In this document: piece by piece, positions 8,957 to 18,189 of the stretch
Layout of the letters: each line of letters opens with the position of its first letter
How positions within the stretch are numbered: position 1 is the stretch's first letter
Assembly (NCBI GenBank): GCA_026414725.1
Contig: JAOAIL010000008.1
Location: 1 to 60,543, forward strand
Direction: 5' to 3'
Source: a bacterium
Lineage (GTDB): Bacteria; Ratteibacteria; UBA8468; B48-G9; JAFGKM01
Length of the DNA: 60,543 nt
Made by a program: the position numbers and the translations under genes
The notes under the pieces: model-generated
The model's input: the letters and a program-made list of their open reading frames with translations, nothing else
Told to the model about the DNA's origin: nothing
Databases searched by the model: none

Positions 8957-10266
8957 TGTTAGAAGGTTTTAGAGATAGTTTTAAAATTCCAGACCTGAGA
9001 AAAAGAATTATTATATCTATTCTGCTTTTAACCGTGTATAGAATAGGTTGTTATGTTCCATCTCCAGGAATAGATGGGAAAGCTCTGGCAAAATTTTTTG
9101 AGCATATCCCGAATACATTACTCGGACTTGCTGACCTTTTCTCAGGCGGAGCACTCAGTAATGCAACTATCTTTGCACTCGGAATAATGCCTTATATAAG
9201 TGTCTCTATTATTCTTGAACTGTTAACATCTATAATACCTTATTTTGACAATCTACGACGGAGTGGAGTAGAAGGGCGCAGAAAACTTACACAGATTACA
9301 AGATTTGGAACCGTAGGGCTATGTATATTTCAAGGACTTGCCATTAGTATATGGCTTGAAAATCCTGCACATTTTGGTGAAATAGTCATTGTTCCAAATC
9401 CTGGCTGGCTTTTTAGATTCATTACTGTTGTAACCCTTACTACAGGAACTATATTTCTTATGTGGTTAGGTGAACAGATAACAGAAAAAGGGATAGGAAA
9501 TGGTATATCTTTAATAATCACAGCAAGTATCCTTTCAAGAATGCCTGTTGCTTTTCACAGAGTCGTACAGTTAGTTGCAGCAGGTGAAATCAGTTTCTTT
9601 GCTGTATTGATTATGATAATTCTAATCTTTCTTGTTGTTGCATTTGCAATTATAATAAATGAAAGCGAAAGAAGAATACCTGTTCAATATGCTAAAAGGG
9701 TAGTGGGCAGAAAGGTTTATGGAGGACAGACAACATATCTTCCGATTAAACTCAATCAGGGAGGGGTTATTCCCCTTATCTTTGCTATATCAATCCTTAC
9801 CTTCCCTGCTACCTTTCTATCTTTTTCTACAAACAGGATTTTACAAAAAATAGCGAGTTTGCTATCTCCTACAGGTGGAGTAGGAATGTTACTTTATGCT
9901 ATACTCACCATATTCTTCTGCTATTTTTATGCAAGTATTATCTTTAATCCTGATAATGTAGCGGATGACCTAAAAAAATATGGTGGCTTTATACAGGGTA
10001 TAAGACCAGGAAAATCAACAGCAGTATACTTGGAAAGAATTCTGAATCGTCTGACTTTACCTGGTTCTCTAATGCTCACAGCAATTGCAATTTTTCCGTA
10101 TGTTATTATGCATGTTTACAAAAGAATCCCTTACATAGTAGCAAGTTTATTTGGTGGTATAGGCGTAATGATTATTGTTTCAGTTTTAATTGAAACATTG
10201 AGACAGGTTGAAGCACATCTCCTTGTAAGGCATTATCAAGGATTTCTTAAGAAAGCAAAAAAATGA
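8956..10266 (+). CDS. secY: Protein translocase subunit SecY
   Basis: The 436-residue polytopic membrane protein shows SecY hallmarks: VYRIGCYVPSPGID at the first segment, DLFSGGALSNATIFALGIMPYI in the plug/TM2 region, GEQITEKGIGNGISLIITASI, RRIPVQYAKR, LKLNQGGVIPLIFA-like KLNQGGVIPLIFAISIL and FIQGIRPGKSTAVYLERIL. It is the channel of the Sec translocon. Start is TAATG-coupled to rplO; stop overlaps adk as ATGA. Length is standard. Confidence 0.98.
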   Translation: MLEGFRDSFKIPDLRKRIIISILLLTVYRIGCYVPSPGIDGKALAKFFEHIPNTLLGLADLFSGGALSNATIFALGIMPYISVSIILELLTSIIPYFDNLRRSGVEGRRKLTQITRFGTVGLCIFQGLAISIWLENPAHFGEIVIVPNPGWLFRFITVVTLTTGTIFLMWLGEQITEKGIGNGISLIITASILSRMPVAFHRVVQLVAAGEISFFAVLIMIILIFLVVAFAIIINESERRIPVQYAKRVVGRKVYGGQTTYLPIKLNQGGVIPLIFAISILTFPATFLSFSTNRILQKIASLLSPTGGVGMLLYAILTIFFCYFYASIIFNPDNVADDLKKYGGFIQGIRPGKSTAVYLERILNRLTLPGSLMLTAIAIFPYVIMHVYKRIPYIVASLFGGIGVMIIVSVLIETLRQVEAHLLVRHYQGFLKKAKK

Positions 10267-10907
10267 AGAAAAGGATACTTATATTGCTTGGCCCTCCTGG
10301 GGCAGGAAAAGGAACAGTTGGAAGTTCTTTAAGTGAAAAATGGGAAATACCTCTTATCTCTTCAGGGGATATTCTAAGAGAAAATTTGAAAAAGGAAACA
10401 GAGATAGGGAAGCAAGCAAAAAAATATGTAGAGTCAGGGGAACTTGTTCCTGATGAGATTGTTATAGAAATGATTGAAAAAGAATTGGATAAACAAAGAT
10501 ATGACAATGGTTTTATACTGGATGGTTTTCCAAGAACTATAAATCAGGCAAAGATGCTTGACAGATTACTTGATAATAATGATGTAAAGGTAATCTATCT
10601 AAAAGCAGATGATGAGTTTTTAGTAAAACGTCTCTCTTTAAGAAGGGTATGTGAAAGTTGTGGAAAGATTTATCATCTTATAAATCTACCACCTATAAAA
10701 GAAAACATATGTGATGTATGCGGTGGTAAACTTATTCAAAGAATAGATGATAGGGAAGATGTGGTAAGGAAAAGGTTAGATATTTATAAAGAACTCACAT
10801 CACCTTTGATAGAATATTACAAAACGAAAAAACTACTTTTTATGGTTAATGGTGAAGGCAATCTTAAAGACACTTTATCAGAGATAAAGAAAGTTACTGA
10901 ATGGTAA
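10263..10907 (+). CDS. adk: Adenylate kinase, zinc-type LID
   Basis: The 214-residue enzyme interconverts ATP + AMP and 2 ADP. The P-loop GPPGAGKGT spans about residues 10-18, the AMP-site LISSGDILRE follows, and FILDGFPRT lies near 84-92. The LID carries four cysteines (C130, C133, C150, C153), the structural zinc form found in many Gram-positive and deep-branching bacteria. It overlaps secY (ATGA) and map. Confidence 0.97.
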   Translation: MKKRILILLGPPGAGKGTVGSSLSEKWEIPLISSGDILRENLKKETEIGKQAKKYVESGELVPDEIVIEMIEKELDKQRYDNGFILDGFPRTINQAKMLDRLLDNNDVKVIYLKADDEFLVKRLSLRRVCESCGKIYHLINLPPIKENICDVCGGKLIQRIDDREDVVRKRLDIYKELTSPLIEYYKTKKLLFMVNGEGNLKDTLSEIKKVTEW

Positions 10908-11641
10908 AAACAAAGGAAGAGATAGAAAAGATAAGGGTTGCATGTAGAATATGTAAACTTATCCTTATAGAATTAGGAGAGATGATTAAAGAAGGAATAA
11001 CTACATACGATATAGAAAAAAAGGCAGAAAAGTTATTTAAAAAACATAAAGTAGTACCTGCTTTTAAAAATTACAGAGGTTATCCTGCTATGCTCTGTGT
11101 ATCAGTAAATGAAGAGGTTGTGCATGGTATCCCTTCAAAAGAGAAAATGTTAAAAGAAGGGGATATTGTTTCTATTGATATAGGTGTGATATATGATGGG
11201 TACTATGGCGATTGTGCAGACACATTTCCTATCGGTAAGGTACAAGATGTACATAAAAAGATGATAGATGTAGCGAGAGAATCATTTAACAGATGTCTTT
11301 ATATGGCGATAGATGGAAAAAGAACGGGTGATATTGGAGCAGTCATAGAAGATTTTGTAACACATAATAGTTTTTCTGTAGTGAAAGACTTTGCTGGACA
11401 TGGAATAGGTAAAGAACTTCATGAATATCCTGAAGTTCCTAACTTCGGACAGTATGGAACAGGAGAATTACTTAGGGAAAACATGGTTATTGCCATAGAA
11501 CCGATGATAACAGAATTTTCCTCCTCTGTAAAAATAATGGAAGATGGATGGACTGTAGTAACTAAAGATGGAGGTTTTGCAGCCCACTACGAAAACTGTA
11601 TATTAATTAAAAAAGAAGGTTATGAAATACTGACCGCATGA
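10901..11641 (+). CDS. map: Methionine aminopeptidase type I
   Basis: The 246-residue enzyme removes the N-terminal methionine from nascent proteins. Metal-ligand motifs are visible: SIDIGVIYDGYYGDCADTF (two Asp), FAGHGIGKELHE (His), AIEPMI (Glu) and the C-terminal HYENCILI (Glu). VSVNEEVVHGIP supplies the substrate-site His. No N-terminal extension, so type Ia-like. Overlaps the adk stop by 7 nt. Confidence 0.97.
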   Translation: MVKTKEEIEKIRVACRICKLILIELGEMIKEGITTYDIEKKAEKLFKKHKVVPAFKNYRGYPAMLCVSVNEEVVHGIPSKEKMLKEGDIVSIDIGVIYDGYYGDCADTFPIGKVQDVHKKMIDVARESFNRCLYMAIDGKRTGDIGAVIEDFVTHNSFSVVKDFAGHGIGKELHEYPEVPNFGQYGTGELLRENMVIAIEPMITEFSSSVKIMEDGWTVVTKDGGFAAHYENCILIKKEGYEILTA

Positions 11642-11866
11642 ATGTTTATGGAACAAAAAGAGGAAAAAATAAGAGTGGAAGGGACTATTACAAAAGCACT
11701 ACCAGGAACTGCTTTCCTGGTAGAATTAGAAAATGGACATACGATAACAGCTTATTTATGCGGAAAAATGAGAATGTATTATATCAAAATAATCCCTGGA
11801 GATAAGGTATTGGTAGAAATATCGCCATATGATTTGACAAGGGGAAGAATAATAAAAAGATTATAA
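11642..11866 (+). CDS. infA: Translation initiation factor IF-1
   Basis: The 74-residue S1/OB-fold protein has [58 protein letters not shown], the IF-1 consensus; it binds the 30S A site. It begins right after the map stop. ATG 11642 or ATG 11648 (MEQKEEKI) may be used. Confidence 0.96.
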   Translation: MFMEQKEEKIRVEGTITKALPGTAFLVELENGHTITAYLCGKMRMYYIKIIPGDKVLVEISPYDLTRGRIIKRL

Positions 11867-11890
11867 ATTGAAAGGAAAAGGGTGTAAAAA

Positions 11891-12016
11891 ATGAAGGTGA
11901 GAGCATCTGTAAAAAAAATATGTCCGAAATGTAAAATTGTTAGAAGAAAAGGTAAGATACGGGTTGTTTGTAGCAATCCACAGGATGGACAACGGCATAA
12001 ACAAAGACAGGGGTAA
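11891..12016 (+). CDS. rpmJ: 50S ribosomal protein L36, zinc-type
   Basis: A short 41-codon gene reading [20 protein letters not shown] at its N-terminus and ending RHKQRQG. The zinc ligands are C11, C14, C27 and H36. Bacterial C+ L36 is usually 37 residues; here about four extra residues (around DGQR) separate the third Cys from the His. It lies in its canonical place between infA and rpsM, with AAAGG upstream of the ATG. Confidence 0.95.
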   Translation: MKVRASVKKICPKCKIVRRKGKIRVVCSNPQDGQRHKQRQG

Positions 12017-12077
12017 AAATATTTAAAATCTTTATCAGATTTAGTTTATTGCTTTTTAATATTAAAGGGAGCATAAA

Positions 12078-12500
12078 ATGGCAAGAATATTAGGAGTAGA
12101 GATACCGGATAATAAAAAAGTAGAGATTTCATTGACCTATATCTATGGTATTGGCAGAACTACAGCCAAAAAGATACTTACATCTACAGGTATTGATGGG
12201 AATAAAAAAGTAAAAGAATTAAAAGAAGAAGAAATAGGAAAGATAGCGGCATTCTTACAGAAGAATTATACCATAGAAGGGGACCTGCGCAAGGAAGTTA
12301 CGGAAAATATAAGAAGATTGATAGACATAAATACTTACAGAGGGATAAGACATCGCCTTTCACTTCCTGTAAGGGGACAAAGAACAAGATCTAATGCACG
12401 AACAAGAAAGGGTCCCAGAAAAACAGTAGGTGTTATAAGAGACAAGGCAGCGAGAAAAGCAATTAAAACACAAAGAGAAGAGACAAAAAAAGAGGGATAA
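12078..12500 (+). CDS. rpsM: 30S ribosomal protein S13
   Basis: The 140-residue product starts [20 protein letters not shown], has [34 protein letters not shown] and [11 protein letters not shown], all S13 signatures; the C-terminal tail is lysine-rich and somewhat long for the family. S13 forms bridges to the 50S and touches P-site tRNA. GGGAGC lies upstream of the ATG. Confidence 0.97.
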   Translation: MARILGVEIPDNKKVEISLTYIYGIGRTTAKKILTSTGIDGNKKVKELKEEEIGKIAAFLQKNYTIEGDLRKEVTENIRRLIDINTYRGIRHRLSLPVRGQRTRSNARTRKGPRKTVGVIRDKAARKAIKTQREETKKEG

Positions 12501-12503
12501 AAA

Positions 12504-12902
12504 ATGGCTGAAAATAAGAAAAAATATGTAAAGAAGCGAAAGAAAAATGTTGAAATAGGAAGAGGAGTTGCTCATATAAAAGCAACATTCAACAATACTG
12601 TAGTAACAATTACAGACATGGATGGAAGAGTACTTTTGTGGGGCAGTGGAGGAACTGTTGGTTTTAAAGGAACGAGGAAAGGCACTCCCTTTGCCGCCCA
12701 GTTGATAGCAGAAAATATCGCAAGGAAGGCACAGACGATGTTTAATATGAAAGAAGTGGATGTGTTTGTTAAAGGTCCTGGACCTGGGAGAGAAACCGCT
12801 ATCAGGGCATTACAATCAGCAGGACTTGATGTTATATCGATAAAAGATATTACGCCTATTCCTCATAACGGATGCCGACCACCAAAACGGAGAAGGGTAT
12901 AA
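12504..12902 (+). CDS. rpsK: 30S ribosomal protein S11
   Basis: The 132-residue product has [73 protein letters not shown], the highly conserved S11 sequence of the 30S platform. It follows rpsM after 3 nt. Confidence 0.98.
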   Translation: MAENKKKYVKKRKKNVEIGRGVAHIKATFNNTVVTITDMDGRVLLWGSGGTVGFKGTRKGTPFAAQLIAENIARKAQTMFNMKEVDVFVKGPGPGRETAIRALQSAGLDVISIKDITPIPHNGCRPPKRRRV

Positions 12903-12926
12903 AATAGATTAAAGGAGAGAAAGAAA

Positions 12927-13559
12927 ATGGCAAAGGTAAGTAAACCTGTATGTAAAATATGCAGAAAATATGGAGAAAAGCTGTATCTTAAAGGTAGAAG
13001 ATGTGAAACAGCAAAATGTCCCCTTTCCCCTCATGAAGGGAAAAAGAAGAAGAGTGTTTCTTCTTTAAAAAGAAAAAAACTATCTGAATACGGACTACAA
13101 TTAATGGAAAAAAACAAAGTGAAATTTTATTATGGTGTTCTGGAACAACAATTTCGAAGATATTTTGAGATAGCAAAAAGAAAAAAAGGGGTAACAGGTG
13201 AAAATCTTCTTAAAATTTTAGAGAGTCGTCTGGATAATGCAATATACAGAGCAAATTGGTTCTATTCCAGAAGGATGGCAAAACAAGCAATAGCCCATGG
13301 TGAAATAATGATTAATGGGAAAAGAGTTGATAGACCAAGTTATATTGTAAAACCTGGTAATGTAATAAAACTTCGTCCTAACAGCAAATATACAGCAATA
13401 GTTAAGGAATGTATTGAGGAATATAAAAACCGTATAGTTCCTTCATGGTTGAAAATTGATAATGAAAATATTGTCATAGAGATTGTAAGGGAACCTGAAA
13501 GGGGCGAGGTAACATTACCTATAGATGAACAGCTGATAGTAAACTTTTATTCTAAATAA
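12927..13559 (+). CDS. rpsD: 30S ribosomal protein S4, zinc-type
   Basis: The 210-residue product carries the N-terminal four-cysteine cluster C9, C12, C26, C31 of the C+ S4 form, then YGVLEQQFRRYFEIAKRKKG and an S4 RNA-binding domain (LESRLDNAIYRANW, AIAHGEIMINGKRVDRPSYIV). S4 nucleates 16S rRNA folding and in many bacteria regulates the alpha operon. AAAGGAGAG precedes the ATG. Confidence 0.98.
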   Translation: MAKVSKPVCKICRKYGEKLYLKGRRCETAKCPLSPHEGKKKKSVSSLKRKKLSEYGLQLMEKNKVKFYYGVLEQQFRRYFEIAKRKKGVTGENLLKILESRLDNAIYRANWFYSRRMAKQAIAHGEIMINGKRVDRPSYIVKPGNVIKLRPNSKYTAIVKECIEEYKNRIVPSWLKIDNENIVIEIVREPERGEVTLPIDEQLIVNFYSK

Positions 13560-13585
13560 TCCAAGAACTCCAAAAAGGAGAAGAC

Positions 13586-14578
13586 ATGAAAGAATTTATA
13601 TTTCCGGAAAGGGTGATTTGGGAAAAAGAAACATATAGAGATAATTATGGAAAGGTAGTAATTGAACCACTTGAAAGAGGTTATGGAACAACATTAGGAA
13701 ATACTTTAAGGAGGGTATTACTTTCATCTATTGAGGGAATTGCAATAACAGCTATTAAAATAGATGGGGTCTCACATGAATTCACAACAATCAAAGGGGT
13801 TAAAGAAGATGTAGTAGAGATAGTGATGAACATAAAACAAGTTGTGTTGAAACCATTGATTTCTGAGTTTCCCCATATGACACCGGAGATAGAGATAAAT
13901 GGAAAGGAAGAGATATGTGCAGGTGATTTAATCAATGATAATAGCGCGGAGGTTTTAAATAAGGACCTTCACATTGCTACTTTAATGCCAGGGAAAAACC
14001 TTAAATTTCAAATTGAAATTAGCAAAGGAAGAGGATATCTTCCATATGAAAAGATGAAACTTATCAGACCTGCTCCTCCGGTAGGAACTATCCTTATGGA
14101 TGGTATTTTCTCTCCTGTAAGAAAGGTATCCTTTGATGTTGAAAATACAAGAGTAGGGCAGTTTGTGGACTATGAAAAGTTAATCCTTGAGATATGGACA
14201 ACTGGTGCAATATCACCTCAGGATGCTTTAAAAGCAGCAACGGAACTTATGAGTCATCATTTTTCCATTGTAAGAGACCAGCAGAAATTAGGAGACGTTG
14301 AAGAGATTCAGGATAAGGTATCAGAAACAGAAAAGAAACATGGTGTCGATTTAAATAAATCCATATCTGAACTTAAACTTAATACACGTATACTCAACGG
14401 ATTATCATCAGCAAAAATAGAAACATTAAAAGACTTGCTTTCCACCCCGAGAGAGAAACTGGAAGAGATTAAAAACTTAGGTAAAAAATCTATTTCTGAA
14501 CTGGAAAGTATATTAAAAGATATGGGACTTCAACTTAAAACAGAAAAAGAATTAGAAAAACAAGAGGCAGAAAAATGA
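13586..14578 (+). CDS. rpoA: DNA-directed RNA polymerase alpha subunit
   Basis: The 330-residue protein has the N-terminal assembly domain (EPLERGYGTTLGNTLRRVLL, GVSHEFTTIKGVKEDVVEI, VGTILMDGIFSPVRKV) and an intact C-terminal domain (SELKLNTRILNGLSSAKIET and EEIKNLGKKSISELESIL) that contacts UP elements and regulators. Length is standard. It overlaps rplQ as ATGA. Confidence 0.98.
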   Translation: MKEFIFPERVIWEKETYRDNYGKVVIEPLERGYGTTLGNTLRRVLLSSIEGIAITAIKIDGVSHEFTTIKGVKEDVVEIVMNIKQVVLKPLISEFPHMTPEIEINGKEEICAGDLINDNSAEVLNKDLHIATLMPGKNLKFQIEISKGRGYLPYEKMKLIRPAPPVGTILMDGIFSPVRKVSFDVENTRVGQFVDYEKLILEIWTTGAISPQDALKAATELMSHHFSIVRDQQKLGDVEEIQDKVSETEKKHGVDLNKSISELKLNTRILNGLSSAKIETLKDLLSTPREKLEEIKNLGKKSISELESILKDMGLQLKTEKELEKQEAEK

Positions 14579-14928
14579 GACACAAAAAAGATATAAGAAA
14601 ACTCGGTAGAACAAAATCGCATAGAAAAGCACTTATAAGAAACATGCTTATCTCCTTTTTTCAGCATACGAAAATAGAAACAACTTTAACAAAATCAAAA
14701 GAACTACAGAGAGCCATAGAAAAAATAATAACTATCAGTAAAAAAGGAGACATTGCAAGTTATAGACGAATAAATACTATTATAAATCATCCACCCACAC
14801 TAAAAAAGATAAAAGAGATAGCAGAAAGATATAAAGACAGAAACAGTGGATATACACAGATAATTAAACTTCCAAAAAGGACGGGTGACAGTGCCGATAT
14901 GGCAATAATAAAACTTGTAGAAAAATGA
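14575..14928 (+). CDS. rplQ: 50S ribosomal protein L17
   Basis: The 117-residue product starts MRHKKDIRKLGRTKSHRKAL, contains RNMLISFFQHTKIETTLTKS and ends in a basic helix and RTGDSADMAIIKLVEK. L17 lies by the exit tunnel. Canonical position after rpoA. Its stop overlaps the next small gene as ATGA. Confidence 0.96.
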   Translation: MRHKKDIRKLGRTKSHRKALIRNMLISFFQHTKIETTLTKSKELQRAIEKIITISKKGDIASYRRINTIINHPPTLKKIKEIAERYKDRNSGYTQIIKLPKRTGDSADMAIIKLVEK

Positions 14929-15113
14929 ACAGAAATATTAAATTACTGGATAAATTTGATAAAAAAGCCAATATATACGAATTGATTTGTAAATTAGCAG
15001 AGAGAGCGCATCAAGTACTAAATGGAGCTCCTGTTTCGTCTAATATTAAAGAAAAAGACCCTATTCAGAATGTAATGGAAGAATTTTTGGAATACGGAGA
15101 AGGAAATGGATAA
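14925..15113 (+). CDS. rpoZ: Small protein resembling RNA polymerase omega subunit
   Basis: This 62-residue product has LLDKFDKKANIYELICKLAE followed by RAHQVLNGAP, which resembles the omega segment that reads like YELVxxAAxRARQL followed by GxxP in many bacteria. The C-terminus is acidic (MEEFLEYGEGNG), as often in omega. Translation is coupled to rplQ by ATGA, placing it beside rpoA, and it overlaps pilT. Omega helps fold and assemble beta-prime. I infer the identity from motif and context; it is short and divergent, so a lineage-specific small protein is the alternative. Confidence 0.6.
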   Translation: MNRNIKLLDKFDKKANIYELICKLAERAHQVLNGAPVSSNIKEKDPIQNVMEEFLEYGEGNG

Positions 15114-16206
15114 ATTTCTTTCATTACTGCAAATCATGAAAGAACGGGATGCATCCGACCTTCATATAAAGTTTGGAAGAAAACCTATTCTACGTATTAG
15201 AAAAGAACTAAAAACCGTTGAGGATTGGGAAAAACCGTTTAGCAAGGAAGATATTGACCTAATACTAAAAAGGATAATGCCTCAGCAACACATAGATAGA
15301 TTTGAAGAAGTAAAAGAAGCCGACTTTGCTTTTGATGACCCTGATGTTGGGAGATATAGAGTTAATGCTTTCAAACAGAGGGGATATACAGGACTTGTCT
15401 TAAGAAGGATAAAAGACATCATACCTACCTTCAGCGAATTAAATTTACCTCCTGTATTGGAAAAAATATCTATGTTTCATGATGGTTTAGTCCTTGTTAC
15501 AGGACCCACAGGTTGTGGAAAGTCAACAACACTTGCAACAATGATAGAACATATTAACAACAATGAAGAAAAACATATCATAACTATAGAGGACCCTATA
15601 GAATATCTATACAAAGATAAAAAATGTACCATTGACCAAAGGGAAGTAGGAATAGATACGCTATCTTTTAGCGAAGCACTGAAGCATGTTTTAAGAGAAG
15701 ACCCTGATATAATACTGATAGGTGAATTAAGAGATGTTGATACATTTCAGGCAGCAGTTAATGCCTGTGAAACAGGACATTTAGTATTCACTACACTACA
15801 TACTATTGACACACTTTCAACCATAGCAAGAATTCTGGACTTTTTCCCTGCTTCTCAACAGGAACAGGTAAGAAAAACAATTGGATATCATCTTAGAGCA
15901 TCCATATGTCAAAAACTTGTTCCACGCAAGGATGAAAAAGGGCTTTTACCTGTCTGCGAAGTAATGGTAGTAACTCCTCTAATCTCCAAACTTATCCAGG
16001 AAAACAAAATGAATAAGATATATTCTGCAATGGCTGCTGATAAAGAAGTGGGTATGCAGACATTTAATCAGCATCTCGTAAAACTTATACAGAGCGATTT
16101 AATAAGTCAAGAAACCGGCTTTGCAGTATCCCCTGCACCACATACACTTGAAATGAATCTTAGAGGAATCTTCCTGGATGAAGATACAAAAATTATCGGA
16201 GAGTGA
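15106..16206 (+). CDS. pilT: Type IV pilus retraction ATPase PilT-like
   Basis: The 366-residue product belongs to the PilT/VirB11 secretion ATPases: N-terminal MKERDASDLHIKFGRKPILR, Walker A GPTGCGKSTT, Asp box ITIEDPIEYL, Walker B DPDIILIGELRD and His box HLVFTTLHT. PilT hexamers depolymerise type IV pili for twitching; PilU or a pilus-free motor are alternatives. The Walker B has GELRD where PilT usually has GEMRD. No other pilus genes are in the window; it rides at the end of the ribosomal/RNAP operon, overlapping the omega-like gene. Confidence 0.92.
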   Translation: MDKFLSLLQIMKERDASDLHIKFGRKPILRIRKELKTVEDWEKPFSKEDIDLILKRIMPQQHIDRFEEVKEADFAFDDPDVGRYRVNAFKQRGYTGLVLRRIKDIIPTFSELNLPPVLEKISMFHDGLVLVTGPTGCGKSTTLATMIEHINNNEEKHIITIEDPIEYLYKDKKCTIDQREVGIDTLSFSEALKHVLREDPDIILIGELRDVDTFQAAVNACETGHLVFTTLHTIDTLSTIARILDFFPASQQEQVRKTIGYHLRASICQKLVPRKDEKGLLPVCEVMVVTPLISKLIQENKMNKIYSAMAADKEVGMQTFNQHLVKLIQSDLISQETGFAVSPAPHTLEMNLRGIFLDEDTKIIGE

Positions 16207-16894
16207 TGTTCTACCTGACTTTCCTGTTGCAATAGGTATAACCTCTTTCATTATTATTTTTTCCCTGCTTTTTTCATTTTTTACAAAAGAAATTAAATCT
16301 TTCCTTTCAGATAATCTTTTAATAACAGTATGGGCATTATTTTCATCATCTGTTATGACAGTTCTACTGTTATGGTTTATATTTACACGATATAAGACCT
16401 ATATTGCTTATCTTTTAAACCAGCCGTTTAACTATTTTATTAAAGGATTTTATTATTACTTTCTTTTTTTACCAGTCCTTCTATTTATAATGGGGATTTC
16501 TTTTGCAGTTTTTAAAAAAATTGGATTTTCCCCAGAGCCACAACAGGTTATGCTTATTTATTTTCAGACAGATTCTTTTTATCTGCTTTTCATAATGTTT
16601 ATTTTGAGTTGTATAGTAGCCCCTTTCGCAGAAGAAATAATCTTCCGAGGTATTATCTATACAGGATTAAAAAAGAGATTTTCTGTAAAGGCATCCATAA
16701 TTTTAAGTTCTTTGATTTTTGCTCTTCTACATAATGAGATTTTTGTTCTTACAGGTCTTTTTACTTTTGGAATTTTTCTTTCATATCTTTTTGAAAAATA
16801 TGAAAATTTATGGTTATCTATAAGTGTACATTTTTTTAATAATTTTCTAACTACCATTATTGTTTTAATTGCCAAATATTTTTATAATACATAA
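16178..16894 (+). CDS. CPBP-family intramembrane protease
   Basis: The 238-residue protein has about six hydrophobic segments and the CPBP (Abi/Rce1-like) catalytic motifs: EEIIFRG at 152-158, FALLHN with H185, and SVHFFNN with H218/N222. Members are membrane metallo/glutamate-type proteases linked to prenyl-protein processing, bacteriocin immunity or signalling; the substrate here is unknown. The ATG overlaps pilT by 29 nt with no good ribosome-binding site, so the exact start is uncertain. Confidence 0.85.
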   Translation: MKIQKLSESDVLPDFPVAIGITSFIIIFSLLFSFFTKEIKSFLSDNLLITVWALFSSSVMTVLLLWFIFTRYKTYIAYLLNQPFNYFIKGFYYYFLFLPVLLFIMGISFAVFKKIGFSPEPQQVMLIYFQTDSFYLLFIMFILSCIVAPFAEEIIFRGIIYTGLKKRFSVKASIILSSLIFALLHNEIFVLTGLFTFGIFLSYLFEKYENLWLSISVHFFNNFLTTIIVLIAKYFYNT

Positions 16895-16907
16895 AGGAGG
16901 CAGAAGA

Positions 16908-18176
16908 GTGAAAATAATGGTAATAGGCAGTGGCGGTAGAGAACATGCAATTATATGGAAGATTAAGAAAGACAATGAGAATATACAATTATTTGCTGTT
17001 CCAGGAAACGGAGGTATCTGCGATATTGCAGAATGCATCATTTCAGGCACTGATAAACCAGAATATCTTGTAGATATAGCCCTGAAGTATAATATCAACC
17101 TTACCGTTGTTGGTCCTGAAGGTCCTCTATCAGAAGGTATTTCTGACATTTTCCAGCAAAGAGGACTGAAGATATTCGGACCTGTAAAAAAAGCATCTGA
17201 ACTGGAAGCATCAAAATCATTTGCTAAAGAATTTATGAAGAAATATAAAATCCCTACAGCCGACTTTGAAATAGCAGACAGTTATGAAAAAAGTATTAAT
17301 ATTCTTTCAAAAAGAACCTTCCCCTGTGTTATAAAATACGATGGTCTTGCAGCAGGAAAGGGCGTTCTGGTAGCAAAGGAATTCAATGAAGCAGATGACT
17401 TTCTTAAAAAAATCTATATAGACAGGATATTTGGAAGTAAAAATCAAAAGGTTGTCATAGAAGATTGTCTTGAAGGTAAAGAAATGTCTTATCTTATATT
17501 TACAGATACATTACATTTTATACCTATGGTTCCTGCAAAGGACTACAAAAGGGTTTTTGATGATGACAAAGGACCAAATACAGGAGGAATGGGATGTTAC
17601 TCCCCTCCTTCTATATTTAATAAAGAGATAGAAAACCTGATACAGAAAAATATCGTTCTCCCCACAATAACAGGTTTTCAGAAAGAAAATATTGATTATA
17701 GAGGGGTTCTATATTTTGGATTAATGCTTACAGAAAACGGTCCTTATGTACTGGAATACAATGTACGGTTTGGGGACCCTGAAACACAAGTAATACTGCC
17801 TCGTCTTGAAAGTAATCTTATAGAAATAATGGAAGCGGTGACAGAACAGTCATTGAGAAGATGCTGTATCAGATGGAGTGATAAAAAATCATTATGTGTA
17901 GTCCTTGCATCATCCGGTTATCCAGGTAAATATGCGACAGATAAAGAGATAAAAAATATTGAAAATATAGAAGCCAAAGATGTAATACTTTTTCATGCAG
18001 GAACAAAGAGAGAAAATGGAAAGATACTCACATCAGGAGGTAGAGTTATCGCCATAACTTCAACTGGTAATACTTTTGAAGAGATAAGAAGAAAAGTATA
18101 TGAAGCAGCTAATACTATTGATTTTGAAGGTAAGCATTTCAGAAAAGATATAGGATTTGAGGGAGAATTTAAATAA
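16908..18176 (+). CDS. purD: Phosphoribosylamine-glycine ligase
   Basis: The 422-residue ATP-grasp enzyme joins phosphoribosylamine and glycine in purine synthesis. Motifs: VIGSGGREHAI at the N-terminus, VVGPEGPLSEGI, KYDGLAAGKGVLVA, FDDDKGPNTGGMGCYSP and EYNVRFGDPETQ. I choose GTG 16908, 7 nt after AGGAGG (16895-16900); ATG 16917 would be 16 nt from it. No other early purine genes are nearby, although purA lies about 9 kb downstream. Confidence 0.96.
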   Translation: MKIMVIGSGGREHAIIWKIKKDNENIQLFAVPGNGGICDIAECIISGTDKPEYLVDIALKYNINLTVVGPEGPLSEGISDIFQQRGLKIFGPVKKASELEASKSFAKEFMKKYKIPTADFEIADSYEKSINILSKRTFPCVIKYDGLAAGKGVLVAKEFNEADDFLKKIYIDRIFGSKNQKVVIEDCLEGKEMSYLIFTDTLHFIPMVPAKDYKRVFDDDKGPNTGGMGCYSPPSIFNKEIENLIQKNIVLPTITGFQKENIDYRGVLYFGLMLTENGPYVLEYNVRFGDPETQVILPRLESNLIEIMEAVTEQSLRRCCIRWSDKKSLCVVLASSGYPGKYATDKEIKNIENIEAKDVILFHAGTKRENGKILTSGGRVIAITSTGNTFEEIRRKVYEAANTIDFEGKHFRKDIGFEGEFK

Positions 18177-18189
18177 AAGGGAGGTAATT

